Shown here: one piece after another, positions 1 through 8,814 of the stretch
How positions within the stretch are numbered: the first letter of the stretch is position 1
Layout of the letters: each line of letters opens with the position of its first letter
NCBI GenBank assembly: GCA_964351495.1
Contig: CAYGOC010000012.1
Coordinates: 1-64,000, forward strand
DNA: 64,000 nucleotides
DNA from: CAYGOC01 sp964351495
Lineage (GTDB): Bacteria > Chlamydiota > Chlamydiia > Chlamydiales > SM23-39
Reading direction: 5' to 3'
Translations under genes and position numbers: made by a program
Notes under the pieces: model-generated
The model's database searches: none
Told to the model about the DNA's origin: nothing
What the model saw: the letters and a program-made list of their open reading frames with translations, nothing else

Positions 1-70
1 GGCTTAGCTTAGTTGGTAGAGCGTCTGATTTGCATTCAGAAGGTCAGGAGTTCGAATCTCCTAGCCTCCA
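1..70 (+). tRNA. tRNA-Ala (anticodon TGC), 5' end cut by the window
   Basis: Cloverleaf read by eye. The anticodon stem TCTGA/TCAGA closes a seven-base loop TTTGCAT with anticodon TGC. The T arm is AGGAG-TTCGAAT-CTCCT. The 3' acceptor strand AGCCTCC would pair with GGAGGCT, of which only the last four bases are in the window, so about three bases are missing. The discriminator is A and no CCA is encoded. It lies five bases before tRNA-Ile, an Ala-Ile pairing common in bacteria, but no rRNA is visible here. Confidence 0.93.
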
Positions 71-75
71 TCCTC

Positions 76-149
76 GCGGTTATAGCTCAGTTGGTTAGAG
101 CGCGACACTGATAATGTCGAGGTCCCAAGTTCAAGTCTTGGTAACCGCA
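76..149 (+). tRNA. tRNA-Ile (anticodon GAT)
   Basis: The acceptor arms GCGGTTA and TAACCGC pair fully. The anticodon stem CGACA/TGTCG closes the loop CTGATAA with anticodon GAT, and the T arm is CCAAG-TTCAAGT-CTTGG. Discriminator A; no encoded CCA. It is probably co-transcribed with the tRNA-Ala five bases upstream. Confidence 0.96.
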
Positions 150-206
150 TTTTTTTGCCTTTCAAATCTTATTTTTGTTATAAGAAAAAAAACGGATGGG
201 ATTTTT

Positions 207-695
207 ATGCAAAAAAAAATTAAGCCTTTACACCATTTGGGTGTGTTTCTTCTTTTATTAGCCTTTGTTTTCTTTGTGCAGTATGTAGGAGCTCTGTTCT
301 CTTCTGAATCTTTAGATACTTGGTATCATTCTTTGAATAAGCCCAAGTGGACTTTTGAAAGAGAAGTCTTTGCTCCTGTTTGGACTTTTTTGTACTTAAT
401 TGTGGCAGGGGTTGCCTATTTTTTATGGAAAGAAAAAGACTCGCCGAATCGAAAAAAAGCTCTTTTCTTTTGGGGGGCTCAGCTTTTTTTTAATGGACTC
501 TGGTCTTTTTTCTTTTTCTACTTACAAAATATTTTTTTAGCTATGCTAGATTTGGCTCTTATCATTTTTCTTGTATTTGTCCTGTTTCATTATGCAAAAA
601 AAGTATCGAATATAGCGGTGGTTCTTTTGCTTCCCTATACGATATGGCTTTTATATGCCTTTTTTTTAAATTTAACTATTTGGATGCAAAACTAA
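207..695 (+). CDS. TspO/MBR family membrane protein
   Basis: A 162-residue protein of the TspO (tryptophan-rich sensory protein / peripheral benzodiazepine receptor) family, which binds porphyrins and related ligands in the membrane. The sequence has about five hydrophobic segments and the family signature in its first half: a W..SLNKPKWTF stretch, then FAPVWTFLYLIVAG. Length fits the family (about 150-170). The ATG at 207 is preferred because the frame extends upstream only into tRNA-Ile. It ends two bases before the convergent permease gene. Its role in this organism is not known. Confidence 0.85.
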   Translation: MQKKIKPLHHLGVFLLLLAFVFFVQYVGALFSSESLDTWYHSLNKPKWTFEREVFAPVWTFLYLIVAGVAYFLWKEKDSPNRKKALFFWGAQLFFNGLWSFFFFYLQNIFLAMLDLALIIFLVFVLFHYAKKVSNIAVVLLLPYTIWLLYAFFLNLTIWMQN

Positions 696-697
696 CT

Positions 698-1633
698 TTA
701 CAAAGTTTTCGCCGTTTTTTTTCTTTTCTTTACTATGTATCCTTGCCTGAGTTCAGACCTATATATGAGCCAGAGTCCCGAGGAGACAATTGCGGTTGAT
801 AGGAAAATGACCCAGGATGGTCTCTCTCCAATTAAAACCCAGCTAGTAAGAGAGGCGAATATAGGACTTAAGAGTCCCATAAAAGAGAGAAAGGTTGCCG
901 TAAATTTTTTTAGCAGAAATCCATATAGGTTATAGCAAATTAGGTTAGAAAATAGCGTAATGGTAAGCATACCGTAGGAAAAAGAAGCTAGGTTATTTAC
1001 AGGAAGAGGATTCCAGGAATCTACAAAAAAAGAGTGGATAAGAGCAAAGAATCCTCCCAAGATCATGATGGATCCGTTTGCATATATGGGAGAGACTTCT
1101 TGATCTTTTACAACAAGTCTTAAAAGAACCCATCCATAAACAGAAGCTAAAGCGGCTCCCATAATAGCCAAAGAAGGCCACGATAAAAAACCGATTCCCC
1201 CAAAAATTCCCTCCTCTCCTACTTGGGTATAGAGTACCGGTAAAAACCCTAAAAAACCCACTCCCATGCCAATCCATTTTTGAGGGGTCATTCTTTCGTT
1301 AAAGTGAAGATAAGAAAAAAGAGCTGCAAAAAAAGGAGATAGGCTATAGATAAAACAAGTTTTTCCTGCTGTTAGATATTGCAGGCCCCAAAACTCCAAG
1401 ATATTGGTTAAGTAAATACTTAAAAAACTGAGTATAAAAAGGGAGCAAAGCTGCTTTTTGGTAAGCGAGAAAGATTTTCCTTTAAAAGCCCAGTAAGAAA
1501 GTAAAATAGCCCCTGCCAAAAGCATACGAGAACAGGTTAAAAAGATAGGAGAAGTAAATTGCAGAGTCCATTTTCCAATAGGAAAAACACTAGACCAGAC
1601 CAAATACAGAAAAACAACACTAAAAATACTCAT
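698..1633 (-). CDS. EamA/DMT-family permease
   Basis: A 311-residue inner-membrane protein with ten predicted hydrophobic segments arranged as two EamA repeats, the architecture of drug/metabolite transporters. The N-terminal motif LVWSSVFPIGKWTL and the second-repeat segment FMGLLSPIFASLTSWVLIGE are typical. Substrate cannot be inferred; relatives export or import amino acids, sugars or SAM. The C terminus is a lysine/arginine-rich tail. Monocistronic, convergent with the TspO gene. Confidence 0.85.
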   Translation of the reverse strand: MSIFSVVFLYLVWSSVFPIGKWTLQFTSPIFLTCSRMLLAGAILLSYWAFKGKSFSLTKKQLCSLFILSFLSIYLTNILEFWGLQYLTAGKTCFIYSLSPFFAALFSYLHFNERMTPQKWIGMGVGFLGFLPVLYTQVGEEGIFGGIGFLSWPSLAIMGAALASVYGWVLLRLVVKDQEVSPIYANGSIMILGGFFALIHSFFVDSWNPLPVNNLASFSYGMLTITLFSNLICYNLYGFLLKKFTATFLSFMGLLSPIFASLTSWVLIGERPSWVIFLSTAIVSSGLWLIYRSELRQGYIVKKRKKTAKTL

Positions 1634-1797
1634 AAAACCTTTTAATTACCGGGTGAAATAGCAATTCTAGTCTCTTTTTCTAAATAAGTTCTAGAGATAA
1701 TTATCTCTCTATAAGAACAAATTTTTAAAGATTGCTTTTCTCTTGCTATTACCCCTTTTTTTAGCATATCATTATCTCTTATCGTTTTAAGTATTTT

Positions 1798-3657
1798 ATG
1801 CAAACTATGTCTTATGGGGCCTGGCCCTCCAGTTTTTCTATAGAAAATCTAGTTTCAAAAAAGCCCTCTTTTAGTTTTTTACAAAAAGAAGGATCTAAAC
1901 TGTATTGGATAGAAAAAAGGGGAGAGGAGGGAGGAAGGTCTACTTTATGCTCTCTTGATGTGCAGACAAAAAAGATAAGAGAGGAAACTGTAGGGTATGA
2001 CTTAAGATGTAGAGTGAATGAATATGGGGGATCTCCCTTTCATGTTGCCGGGAATCTTTTGTTTTTTACCGATAGTAGTGGGGCCATTCACATAAAAGAA
2101 GAGGGTCTGATACGTCTTTTACATAAAAGCAAAGAGAAACGATACGGCTCTTTTTGTTTTGATGCCAAAAGGAAAAGACTCTATGCCGTATGTGAAGACG
2201 TAGTAGAAAACTCACAGAAAATTGTCTCTATAGATTTACAAGGAAAAGAGCGTGTTTTAGTAGAGGGACAAGATTTTTATGCTTCTTTGGTTTTAAGTCC
2301 CAAGCAAGATAGGCTCGCTTTTATATCTTGGAATCATCCTCATATGCCTTGGGATGAGAGCTCTTTGCAGCTTCTATTTTTCTCCTCAGAAGGGGAGGTG
2401 GAAAAGGAGGCGTATATTTTACAAGAAGAAAATGTATCGGTGTTTCAGCCTTCTTTTTCTGAAGAGGGAGATCTGTATTTTATCTCAGATGAGACCGGGT
2501 GGGGAAATTTATACTGCTATGCAAGAGAAAAAAAAATAGCGCTACTTCCAAAAAAGGTAGAGTTTTCTCAGCCGGCTTGGGTTATGGGGCTTTCTCGATA
2601 TGCACTTATTCCTAAAGAAAAAGGGGTAGATGTTTTTTGTGTTTTTACGGAAAAAGGAAGAGATTCCTTGGCTCTTTTTTCAGAAAGAGAAAAATCTTTT
2701 CACAAAATAGCAGATACGATTTTTCAGGCAAGTTATCTTCAGGCAGATGGACAGTATGGGTATTTTGTAGGTGCTTCACCTTCTATAGAGGAATCTCTTT
2801 TTGCTATTTCTTGGGAAGGTAACAAAAGAAAGCTTCTTGTTTCCTCCTCTGAAACAGAAAGCTTCCCCTTAGGAGAAGAGGTTTTTATAGAAAAACGAGG
2901 GGGAGAAAAGATATACGGGTTTTTCTATCCCCCTCTGAGCTTGTCTTGCAAAGGGCCTCCTTCTGAAAGACCTCCGTTAATCGTAAAATGTCATGGAGGG
3001 CCTACGGGGCAGGCTTATAATGTATACAATAGAGAAATCGCTTTTTGGACTTTAAAGGGGTTTGCTGTTTTAGAGGTAAATTATAGGGGTAGTTCCGGTT
3101 ATGGAAAAGCCTATCAACAGGCTCTAAATAAGAACTGGGGCATATTTGATGTGAACGACGTTTGTGATTTGGCTCTTTCCATGGCAGAAAGAGGGCTCGT
3201 AGATAAAGATAGGATGGCTATAAAAGGGAGGAGTTCCGGAGGGTATACGGCTCTTAGTGCAGCTTGCTTTCGAAAGGTGTTTTCTGCTTGTGTCAGTTAT
3301 TACGGAATTTCTGATTTGGAGGCTTTAGTAAAAAATGGACATAGGTTTGAGCTTTACTATACCCAAAATTTAGTAGCTCCTTATCCAGAAAAAAAGGAGA
3401 TATATAAAGAAAGATCTCCTCTTTATCATACCTCTCATATTACATGTCCTATTTTGCTTTTTCACGGCAAAGAAGACAAAGTAGTTTTACCGGAGCAGTC
3501 TCTAGAACTCTATCAGAAGCTCAAAAAACAAAAAAAAGAGGTGGATCTCTTTCTTTTTGAAGAAGAGGGACACTCTTTTCGCAAAAAAGAGACATTAGAA
3601 AAAGCCTTTTTTTTAGAGTATGAATTTTATAAAACTTGTTTTGCGGTCCCTTCATGA
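1798..3657 (+). CDS. S9 family serine peptidase (prolyl oligopeptidase-like)
   Basis: A 619-residue cytoplasmic peptidase. Residues up to about 370 look like a beta-propeller (repeated short strands, including a DETGWGNLY propeller motif typical of acylaminoacyl/dipeptidyl peptidases). The C-terminal alpha/beta-hydrolase domain carries the nucleophile in GRSSGG (Ser about 479), the Asp in HGKEDKVVLPEQ and the His in EEEGHSF. The motif HGGPTGQ supplies the oxyanion region. Such enzymes trim short peptides, fitting an organism that imports oligopeptides. No signal peptide. Its stop overlaps the start of the next gene as ATGA. Confidence 0.92.
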   Translation: MQTMSYGAWPSSFSIENLVSKKPSFSFLQKEGSKLYWIEKRGEEGGRSTLCSLDVQTKKIREETVGYDLRCRVNEYGGSPFHVAGNLLFFTDSSGAIHIKEEGLIRLLHKSKEKRYGSFCFDAKRKRLYAVCEDVVENSQKIVSIDLQGKERVLVEGQDFYASLVLSPKQDRLAFISWNHPHMPWDESSLQLLFFSSEGEVEKEAYILQEENVSVFQPSFSEEGDLYFISDETGWGNLYCYAREKKIALLPKKVEFSQPAWVMGLSRYALIPKEKGVDVFCVFTEKGRDSLALFSEREKSFHKIADTIFQASYLQADGQYGYFVGASPSIEESLFAISWEGNKRKLLVSSSETESFPLGEEVFIEKRGGEKIYGFFYPPLSLSCKGPPSERPPLIVKCHGGPTGQAYNVYNREIAFWTLKGFAVLEVNYRGSSGYGKAYQQALNKNWGIFDVNDVCDLALSMAERGLVDKDRMAIKGRSSGGYTALSAACFRKVFSACVSYYGISDLEALVKNGHRFELYYTQNLVAPYPEKKEIYKERSPLYHTSHITCPILLFHGKEDKVVLPEQSLELYQKLKKQKKEVDLFLFEEEGHSFRKKETLEKAFFLEYEFYKTCFAVPS

Positions 3658-4328
3658 ATGAGCTTCTATTTTTTTCCCATATAGGCATTATGCTTCTTTT
3701 CTTAAGAATCACTCTTTTTGGAAAAAAGCAAGCTTTGGTGACGTTTATTTGCATGAACGCCCTTTTTGCCAATCTTTTTGTAGTAAAGCAGATCTCCCTT
3801 TTTACCCTTTCGGTTACCGCTTCAGATGTTTTTGTGGTAGGTGCTATTTTAGGCGCGAATCTCCTACAGGAATTTTATGGAAAAAAGGAGGCCAAAAAAG
3901 CGATTTATCTATCCTTTTTTTTTCTTTTTATGTTTTTTGTGTTTTCCAAGATCCACTTGGCCTACGCCCCTTCTAAAGAAGATCAAACCCACTTTGCTTT
4001 TTCTACCCTTTTTTCTATGACGCCCAGAATTATTTTTAGCTCTATTTTGGTCTTTTTTTTAGTGCAGAGGATAGATGTAGTTTTTTTCTCTTTTTTACAA
4101 AAGGTGTTCCAACAAAAAAACCTAGGCCTTCGCCTTTTTCTCTCTTTAACGGTTTCTCAGTTTTTAGATACTCTTCTTTTTACCTACACAGCCCTTTATG
4201 GATATGTTGCCTCTTTTTTCCATATTGTAGGGTTTAGTTTTTTAGTGAAGATGGGGGTTATTGCCTTATCCTCTTTGTTTCTTTCTTTTTATAAAAAATG
4301 GATCCCGGAAAAGGTGTATGTTGAATAG
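3654..4328 (+). CDS. yhhQ: Queuosine-precursor transporter, YhhQ/VUT family
   Basis: A 224-residue membrane protein with about six hydrophobic segments and the YhhQ-family core (NALFANLFVVKQISLF, then SDVFVVGAILGANLLQEFYG). YhhQ proteins import 7-deazaguanine precursors of queuosine. ATG at 3654 is chosen because it makes an ATGA overlap with the peptidase stop; a TTG at 3636 is possible. It overlaps the tgt start by 11 bases, so transporter and tRNA-modifying enzyme are translationally coupled. That coupling strongly supports a role in queuine or preQ1 uptake. Confidence 0.88.
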   Translation: MNELLFFSHIGIMLLFLRITLFGKKQALVTFICMNALFANLFVVKQISLFTLSVTASDVFVVGAILGANLLQEFYGKKEAKKAIYLSFFFLFMFFVFSKIHLAYAPSKEDQTHFAFSTLFSMTPRIIFSSILVFFLVQRIDVVFFSFLQKVFQQKNLGLRLFLSLTVSQFLDTLLFTYTALYGYVASFFHIVGFSFLVKMGVIALSSLFLSFYKKWIPEKVYVE

Positions 4329-5451
4329 CTTTCGATTTGAGGTTCTTCATACTTCGAAAATCTCCAAAGCCCGAGTTGGCAGAATTTATACCCCCCATGG
4401 AGTCATTGATACGCCGGGCTTTGTAGGAGTGGGTACCAATGGGGTTTTAAAGGCTTTAGATCAGCAAAAAGTAGAAGAAATAGGCCTTCAGCTTATGTTT
4501 TGCAATACCTACCATCTTCTTTTACAGCCGGGAACGGAGGTTGTGAAAAAAGCAGGAGGGCTCCATAAGTTTATAGGAAGAAACATGCCTATTATCACCG
4601 ACTCAGGAGGGTTTCAGGTATTTTCTTTAGCGTATGGATCGGTACAAGAAGAGCTTAAGGGGAAGGGGAAAAAAAAGGGGAATAGCTCTATCATAAAAAT
4701 TTCTGAAGAGGGAGTCTTATTCCGCTCTTACCGAGATGGAAACAAGGTTCTTCTTACCCCGGAGAGTTCCGTTGCGGCTCAAAAAGATTTAGGAGCTGAT
4801 ATTATCATCCCTTTTGATGAGCTTCCTCCTTATCATGTGGAAGAGTGTTCTTTAAAAAAGTCTTTAGAAAGAACTCACAGATGGGAGAAACGTTCTTTAG
4901 AGGAGCATCTCAAGAAAAAACAAAACCAAGCGATGTTTGGCGTGATTCATGGGGGTATTTCTTTAGAACTTCGAAAGCGCAGTTGTAAGTTTTTAACTTC
5001 CCTAGATTTTGACGGGTTTTCTATAGGAGGGAGTGTTGGAAAAACAAAAACAGAGATGGTTGGCATGCTTCGCTATACTATGGAACATCTTCCTCAAGAA
5101 AAACCGATCCATCTTTTAGGCATAGGAGATCTTTCTTCTTTAGAAAAATGCGTACCTTTAGGAATCGATACCTTTGATAGTTCTTACCCTACTAAAGCAG
5201 CAAGACACGGTCTTTTGTTTTCGAAAGAAAAAGAGATAAAAATAGAAAAAGCGATCTATCAAAATGACTTTACCCCCATAGAAAAAGGATGCATGTGCTT
5301 TACTTGTAAGCACTACACAAAAGCCTACCTACACCATCTTTTCAAAGCAAAAGAGCTTACCGCTTACACTCTTTCTTCTTTACATAACCTATTTTACATG
5401 GTTGAGAAGATGAAAGAGTTTCGTAGACAAATTCTAGAAGATCAAGTTTAA
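4318..5451 (+). CDS. tgt: tRNA-guanine transglycosylase
   Basis: A 377-residue enzyme that exchanges guanine 34 in GUN-anticodon tRNAs for a queuosine base. The sequence shows the general-base motif DSGGFQVFSLA, the nucleophile region DTFDSSYPTKAARHG and a zinc site CMCFTC followed by a distant His in SSLHNLF. ATG 4318 is used because family similarity begins at SFRFEVLHT. No queuosine biosynthesis genes are in the window, and chlamydial Tgt is reported to use queuine directly, so salvage from the host is likely. The substrate-pocket segment SIGGSVGKT appears about one residue shorter than in typical bacterial enzymes (my recollection). Confidence 0.95.
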   Translation: MLNSFRFEVLHTSKISKARVGRIYTPHGVIDTPGFVGVGTNGVLKALDQQKVEEIGLQLMFCNTYHLLLQPGTEVVKKAGGLHKFIGRNMPIITDSGGFQVFSLAYGSVQEELKGKGKKKGNSSIIKISEEGVLFRSYRDGNKVLLTPESSVAAQKDLGADIIIPFDELPPYHVEECSLKKSLERTHRWEKRSLEEHLKKKQNQAMFGVIHGGISLELRKRSCKFLTSLDFDGFSIGGSVGKTKTEMVGMLRYTMEHLPQEKPIHLLGIGDLSSLEKCVPLGIDTFDSSYPTKAARHGLLFSKEKEIKIEKAIYQNDFTPIEKGCMCFTCKHYTKAYLHHLFKAKELTAYTLSSLHNLFYMVEKMKEFRRQILEDQV

Positions 5452-5474
5452 TGACCTCTTTTGAGGTTTTAAAT

Positions 5475-6464
5475 ATGACGGAAAAAGTAAAGAAGATAGC
5501 CATCACAGGGGCTTGTGGAAACATTGGGTATAGTCTTATTTTTCCCATAGCAGCAGGCCTTTTTTTAGGAAATAAAACGCCTGTTTCCCTTCACTTGTTA
5601 GAGCACGAAAGCATGCTTCCCGCTTTAAAGGCTTTACAAATGGAGCTAGAAGATTCGTGCTTTCCTCTTTTAGAGGAGGTGAAAATTGGAGAAGATCCTT
5701 TTTCTGTTTTTGAGTCAGTAGACTATGCTTTTTTGGTAGGGGCAAAGCCAAGAGGCCCTGGGATGGAAAGAAAGGATCTCATTTTTTCCAATGCGGAAAT
5801 TTTTGCAGAACAGGGAAAAGCGTTAAATCGGGTAGCTTCCAGGGAAGTACAAGTTTTGGTAGTGGGAAATCCTTGCAATACAAACTGTTTAATAACGATT
5901 CATAATGCGCCAAATATTCCTCCTTCTTCTTTTCATGCGATGACGCGGCTAGATGAAAATAGAGCAAAGGCTCTTCTTGCAAAAAAGCTGCAGGTAAACC
6001 AGGGGGAAATTTCAAATGTAATCATTTGGGGCAACCATTCTAACACACAGGTTCCCGATGTTTCTCAGGCAATGGTATCGGGGCAAAAGGTATTAGAAAA
6101 AATAGCAGATAAGGCGTGGCTTCAGGGAGATTTTATCACTAGTGTACAGCAAAGAGGAGCCCAAATTATCAAAGCAAGAGGGAAGTCTTCTGCAGCTTCT
6201 GCAGCGTATGCCTCTATTCAAGCTATGCAAAATCTGGCGTTCCCTACGAAAGAGAAGACCTTCTTCTCTTCCGGGACCTATACAAAAGATCTTTCTCTTC
6301 CTATAGACCCAGATCTAGTTTTTTCGGTTCCTTGTATACATAAAGAAGGCAAAATAGAGCCTTTGAGTATTTCTTGGGATCCCTCCTTAGAAGAAAGAAT
6401 CAGAAGAACAGAAAAAGAGCTTATAGAAGAAAGAGATATGGCCTTTTCTTTTTTGGGAAAATAG
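5475..6464 (+). CDS. mdh: Malate dehydrogenase
   Basis: A 329-residue NAD-dependent enzyme interconverting malate and oxaloacetate. Seen: the dinucleotide-binding loop GACGNIGY near the N terminus, substrate arginine region GAKPRGPGMERKDL, VGNPCNTN, MTRLDENRA and the catalytic His in IIWGNHSNTQVPD. ATG 5475 is preferred over the in-frame ATG at 5451 because GAGG lies eight bases upstream and homology starts there. The domain pattern is the eukaryote-cytosolic-like MDH type found in chlamydiae. Confidence 0.95.
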   Translation: MTEKVKKIAITGACGNIGYSLIFPIAAGLFLGNKTPVSLHLLEHESMLPALKALQMELEDSCFPLLEEVKIGEDPFSVFESVDYAFLVGAKPRGPGMERKDLIFSNAEIFAEQGKALNRVASREVQVLVVGNPCNTNCLITIHNAPNIPPSSFHAMTRLDENRAKALLAKKLQVNQGEISNVIIWGNHSNTQVPDVSQAMVSGQKVLEKIADKAWLQGDFITSVQQRGAQIIKARGKSSAASAAYASIQAMQNLAFPTKEKTFFSSGTYTKDLSLPIDPDLVFSVPCIHKEGKIEPLSISWDPSLEERIRRTEKELIEERDMAFSFLGK

Positions 6465-6477
6465 CCGAGTTTTGTAA

Positions 6478-6504
6478 AATCTGTCCTTAAAAGAAGGATT
6501 TTTT
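6478..6504 (+). terminator. Possible intrinsic terminator after mdh
   Basis: A short hairpin TCCTT-AAAAG-AAGGA, with partial extension by AAATC/GATTT across a small internal loop, is followed by six T. The stem is weak and the next gene starts only eight bases later, so partial termination or coincidence are both possible. Confidence 0.35.
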
Positions 6505-6511
6505 AAAAGAT

Positions 6512-7291
6512 ATGCAAGAGATGTTTAACCGCTCTTTTTCTTTTCTTTTTTCTTATAAGAAGGTTGCTTTTACTTCCCTTTCTATTTTTCTATCCTTTTT
6601 ACTTTTTTTGTTTTTGCAAAAGATCTCCTTCTTAGGAGGTGTTTTCTCCTATTTTTGTTCGCTTTTTCTCATGATTCCTCTTGGAATAATACTTTGTCAA
6701 AATTATGCAAAAGAGTTAAAAGGAAACACTTTTTCCTGGAAAGGGCAGATCCTTTCTTTAGGGGAGTATCTTTTAACGAAGAGTTTATGGGCGCTATTTT
6801 TTGTGATATCGGCAGCTGTTCTTGCTGTAGGGGTTCTTGTATTTCGGTTTTTTCAAAGTCTTTCTTTTTTGCAGGAAACTCTCTCTTCTTTTTTATTTTT
6901 TGTTCCCTTTCTACTAGTATTTCTCTTTGCTTTTTTGGTTTTTTTAAGCCTTTTTCTCCTTTTTTGGATGGTTCCTGAGTGGGCCTTTCAAAAAAAGGGA
7001 ACTAAAAAGCCTATACAAGAGTGGTTTATCTCTTTTAAGAAAAATCCCTATTTATATTGTAGCTTCCTTATTAAGGGAAGCTTGCCTTTTCTTTTGACCC
7101 TCTTCCTTTTAGAAAAAGCTCTTTTTTTTACTCATTCTTTTGTGTATACAGAACTTTCTTTTTTAGGAAGATGCATCCAAGATATAGTCATTTCTCTTCT
7201 TTTTTCTTTTTTTCTCTCTTTTTCAGTGATTTTTTTCTTTCATATGGCAACAGAAGCCTTTTACTTTCGAAAGATTTCGAAAAGTTCTTAA
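6512..7291 (+). CDS. Hypothetical multi-pass membrane protein
   Basis: A 259-residue protein with about six strongly hydrophobic segments, rich in Phe and Leu, starting with a short polar N terminus. Basic loops (KKGTKKPIQEW, KKNPY) sit between segments, as in inner-membrane proteins. I do not recognise a family. It follows mdh by 47 bases and may be read with it. A membrane-protein role is the only safe inference. Confidence 0.65.
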   Translation: MQEMFNRSFSFLFSYKKVAFTSLSIFLSFLLFLFLQKISFLGGVFSYFCSLFLMIPLGIILCQNYAKELKGNTFSWKGQILSLGEYLLTKSLWALFFVISAAVLAVGVLVFRFFQSLSFLQETLSSFLFFVPFLLVFLFAFLVFLSLFLLFWMVPEWAFQKKGTKKPIQEWFISFKKNPYLYCSFLIKGSLPFLLTLFLLEKALFFTHSFVYTELSFLGRCIQDIVISLLFSFFLSFSVIFFFHMATEAFYFRKISKSS

Positions 7292-7404
7292 AAAGCATAA
7301 AAAAAATGAGCTTTTACAGCCCCTTGGAAAATTAGATTTTTCTGGAAAACAAAGAGGCCTTTTAATTAGGATCTTCCCCATTAACTTAAAAAAGGGGGTA
7401 TTAT

Positions 7405-7971
7405 ATGGCAGCTATTGGTGGACCGGGCACGCAGGGCGCTCATTTTCATCTTGGTCTTTGCCCAGATCCGATGTTTCCTGATAGAGAAGGATTAATAAGG
7501 AAAACTACGTTGCAGTTTGAGCGAAGTAGAATACCATCTGATCGTAATAAGCCAGCCACTAATCTTCAAAAGATACAATTTACATTTTTAGTGGAGAAGG
7601 TTTCTGCTCAGTTTGAAGTCGCTCTTGTAGTTGGACATGAATTATGGACTACAGAGGATCCCTTTGGGTTTTTCGCTCGTGATGTTAGTTCTTTTAATAG
7701 TGATGAAAATGATTCTAACCACACTTTCAATGAGAGAAATAAGTTGTTTTCTGTTTTAAATCGAGGTATGAGTCGGGCTATTTTTGCTAGGACAGTTTTA
7801 TCTTGTTATTTTTATAAGGCAGAAAAAAACTCTTTAACGGTTTCTGGGGAAGCTTTTGAAGTACCTGTTCTAGTAAAGGAATCTATAGAAGACTTGGACT
7901 CAGTTAGAGAAGAGTCTGGGGGAAGCTCAAAAAAGCAGAAGATATTCAAGGAAGAAAAGAAAGACTCATGA
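7405..7971 (+). CDS. Hypothetical protein, paralogue family A member 1
   Basis: A 188-residue soluble protein of unknown function. It shares a weak but repeated pattern with the next two genes: a strand-rich core (IQFTFLVEKVSAQFEVAL here) and, near the end, FSVLNRGMSRAIFARTVLSCYFYKAE, which matches the C-terminal region of the third gene. The C terminus is polar and Ser/Glu/Lys-rich. GGGGG precedes the ATG by about six bases. The stop overlaps the next start as ATGA, so the pair is coupled. No signal peptide or membrane segment. Confidence 0.6.
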   Translation: MAAIGGPGTQGAHFHLGLCPDPMFPDREGLIRKTTLQFERSRIPSDRNKPATNLQKIQFTFLVEKVSAQFEVALVVGHELWTTEDPFGFFARDVSSFNSDENDSNHTFNERNKLFSVLNRGMSRAIFARTVLSCYFYKAEKNSLTVSGEAFEVPVLVKESIEDLDSVREESGGSSKKQKIFKEEKKDS

Positions 7972-8330
7972 CATCTGTTCAGTCCAATAATGAAAAAGAA
8001 TCTTATTTTTCTGTTTCGGTTTTTTTAAAAGAGATTCTTCCTACAAACTCTTATACAAAGTTTACTTGTTTTGAGTGTGACAAGAGCCCTTTGAGTCTAA
8101 TAAGCGAGAGCTTTTACCCGGAAGAGGCGGCGGTTTCTTTTACGATAAAAAAAATAGAGGGGTTCTTTTTTGTCTGTTTTACAGCTAGATGTATAGTTCT
8201 TCCCTCTTCGGAGGAAGATGGTTTTGTTACGTTTTTTAACAAACAAATTACCTGCAAGGGGACTGATGAATTAGAAGACTTTACTAAAGAAATAGCTGCC
8301 AGAGCCTCTATAGGTCTGTTATTTCAGTGA
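7968..8330 (+). CDS. Hypothetical protein, paralogue family A member 2
   Basis: A 120-residue unknown protein. The core YPEEAAVSFTIKKIEGFFF is recognisably the same as YPEEIDMSFAIRKTAEGSF in the third gene, showing a tandem duplication that has diverged widely. Starts within the stop of member 1 (ATGA) and is probably translated by coupling. It lacks the conserved C-terminal block (LN...IF...YF) of members 1 and 3, so it may be shortened. Confidence 0.55.
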   Translation: MTSVQSNNEKESYFSVSVFLKEILPTNSYTKFTCFECDKSPLSLISESFYPEEAAVSFTIKKIEGFFFVCFTARCIVLPSSEEDGFVTFFNKQITCKGTDELEDFTKEIAARASIGLLFQ

Positions 8331-8370
8331 AAAACTTATAAAAACCTGTAATTTTTTGAGGAGAAACTCC

Positions 8371-8766
8371 ATGACACCTTACGAGGCAAGCGGTACCCAA
8401 AGGGCTTTTTTTCACGTTGTGATTCCTGTAGGAGAGTTTTTTTCAACTCCAGATCTTGAAGAAGCAGACTTTAAGTATTGCTTTGATAGACCTCCCTATC
8501 CGGAAGAGATAGATATGTCTTTTGCAATAAGAAAAACAGCAGAGGGGAGCTTTTCGGTGCAGTTTATGGTAGAAAAAAAGGAGTTTCATTGTTGTTTTCC
8601 TTCTATAAAAGGTGTTTTTCTTCATAAACAGGATTCTTTTACAAGAGAGTTTACGGTTTTAGATAGGGAAATAGAAAATGTAATCCCTACCTTAAATGCA
8701 TTTGCACCGGAGATTTTTAACAGAGTTGGAGAAACTTTTTATTTTAAGAGTGAGAGAGCCTCTTAA
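8371..8766 (+). CDS. Hypothetical protein, paralogue family A member 3
   Basis: A 131-residue unknown protein. Start ATG 8371 is chosen over TTG 8356 because GAGGAGA lies seven bases before it. It shares YPEE..MSFAIRK..EGSFSVQF with member 2 and IPTLNAFAPEIFNRV..TFYFKSE with member 1. The last 88 bases of the gene and the 20 bases after it recur, without gaps, on the far side of the ATPase gene (10143-10250). Function unknown. Confidence 0.58.
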   Translation: MTPYEASGTQRAFFHVVIPVGEFFSTPDLEEADFKYCFDRPPYPEEIDMSFAIRKTAEGSFSVQFMVEKKEFHCCFPSIKGVFLHKQDSFTREFTVLDREIENVIPTLNAFAPEIFNRVGETFYFKSERAS

Positions 8767-8786
8767 GGGAGGTTTTCTTTTTTCTT
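8679..8786 (+). repeat. Direct repeat copy 1: 3' end of family A member 3
   Basis: About 108 bases covering the end of the third family A gene, its stop and the start of the 3' flank. The same sequence recurs 1464 bases downstream with no insertions or deletions and roughly 12 substitutions over the first 105 bases (counted by eye, near 89 % identity). The two copies bracket the minus-strand ATPase gene. Confidence 0.9.
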
Positions 8787-8814
8787 TCGCCCCTCTTCCT
8801 TTTTGAAAAAGTTC

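Noticed and set aside
114..206. Upstream in-frame extension of the TspO gene
   Set aside because: It would begin inside tRNA-Ile and encode a sequence unlike the family; the ATG at 207 starts the conserved protein.
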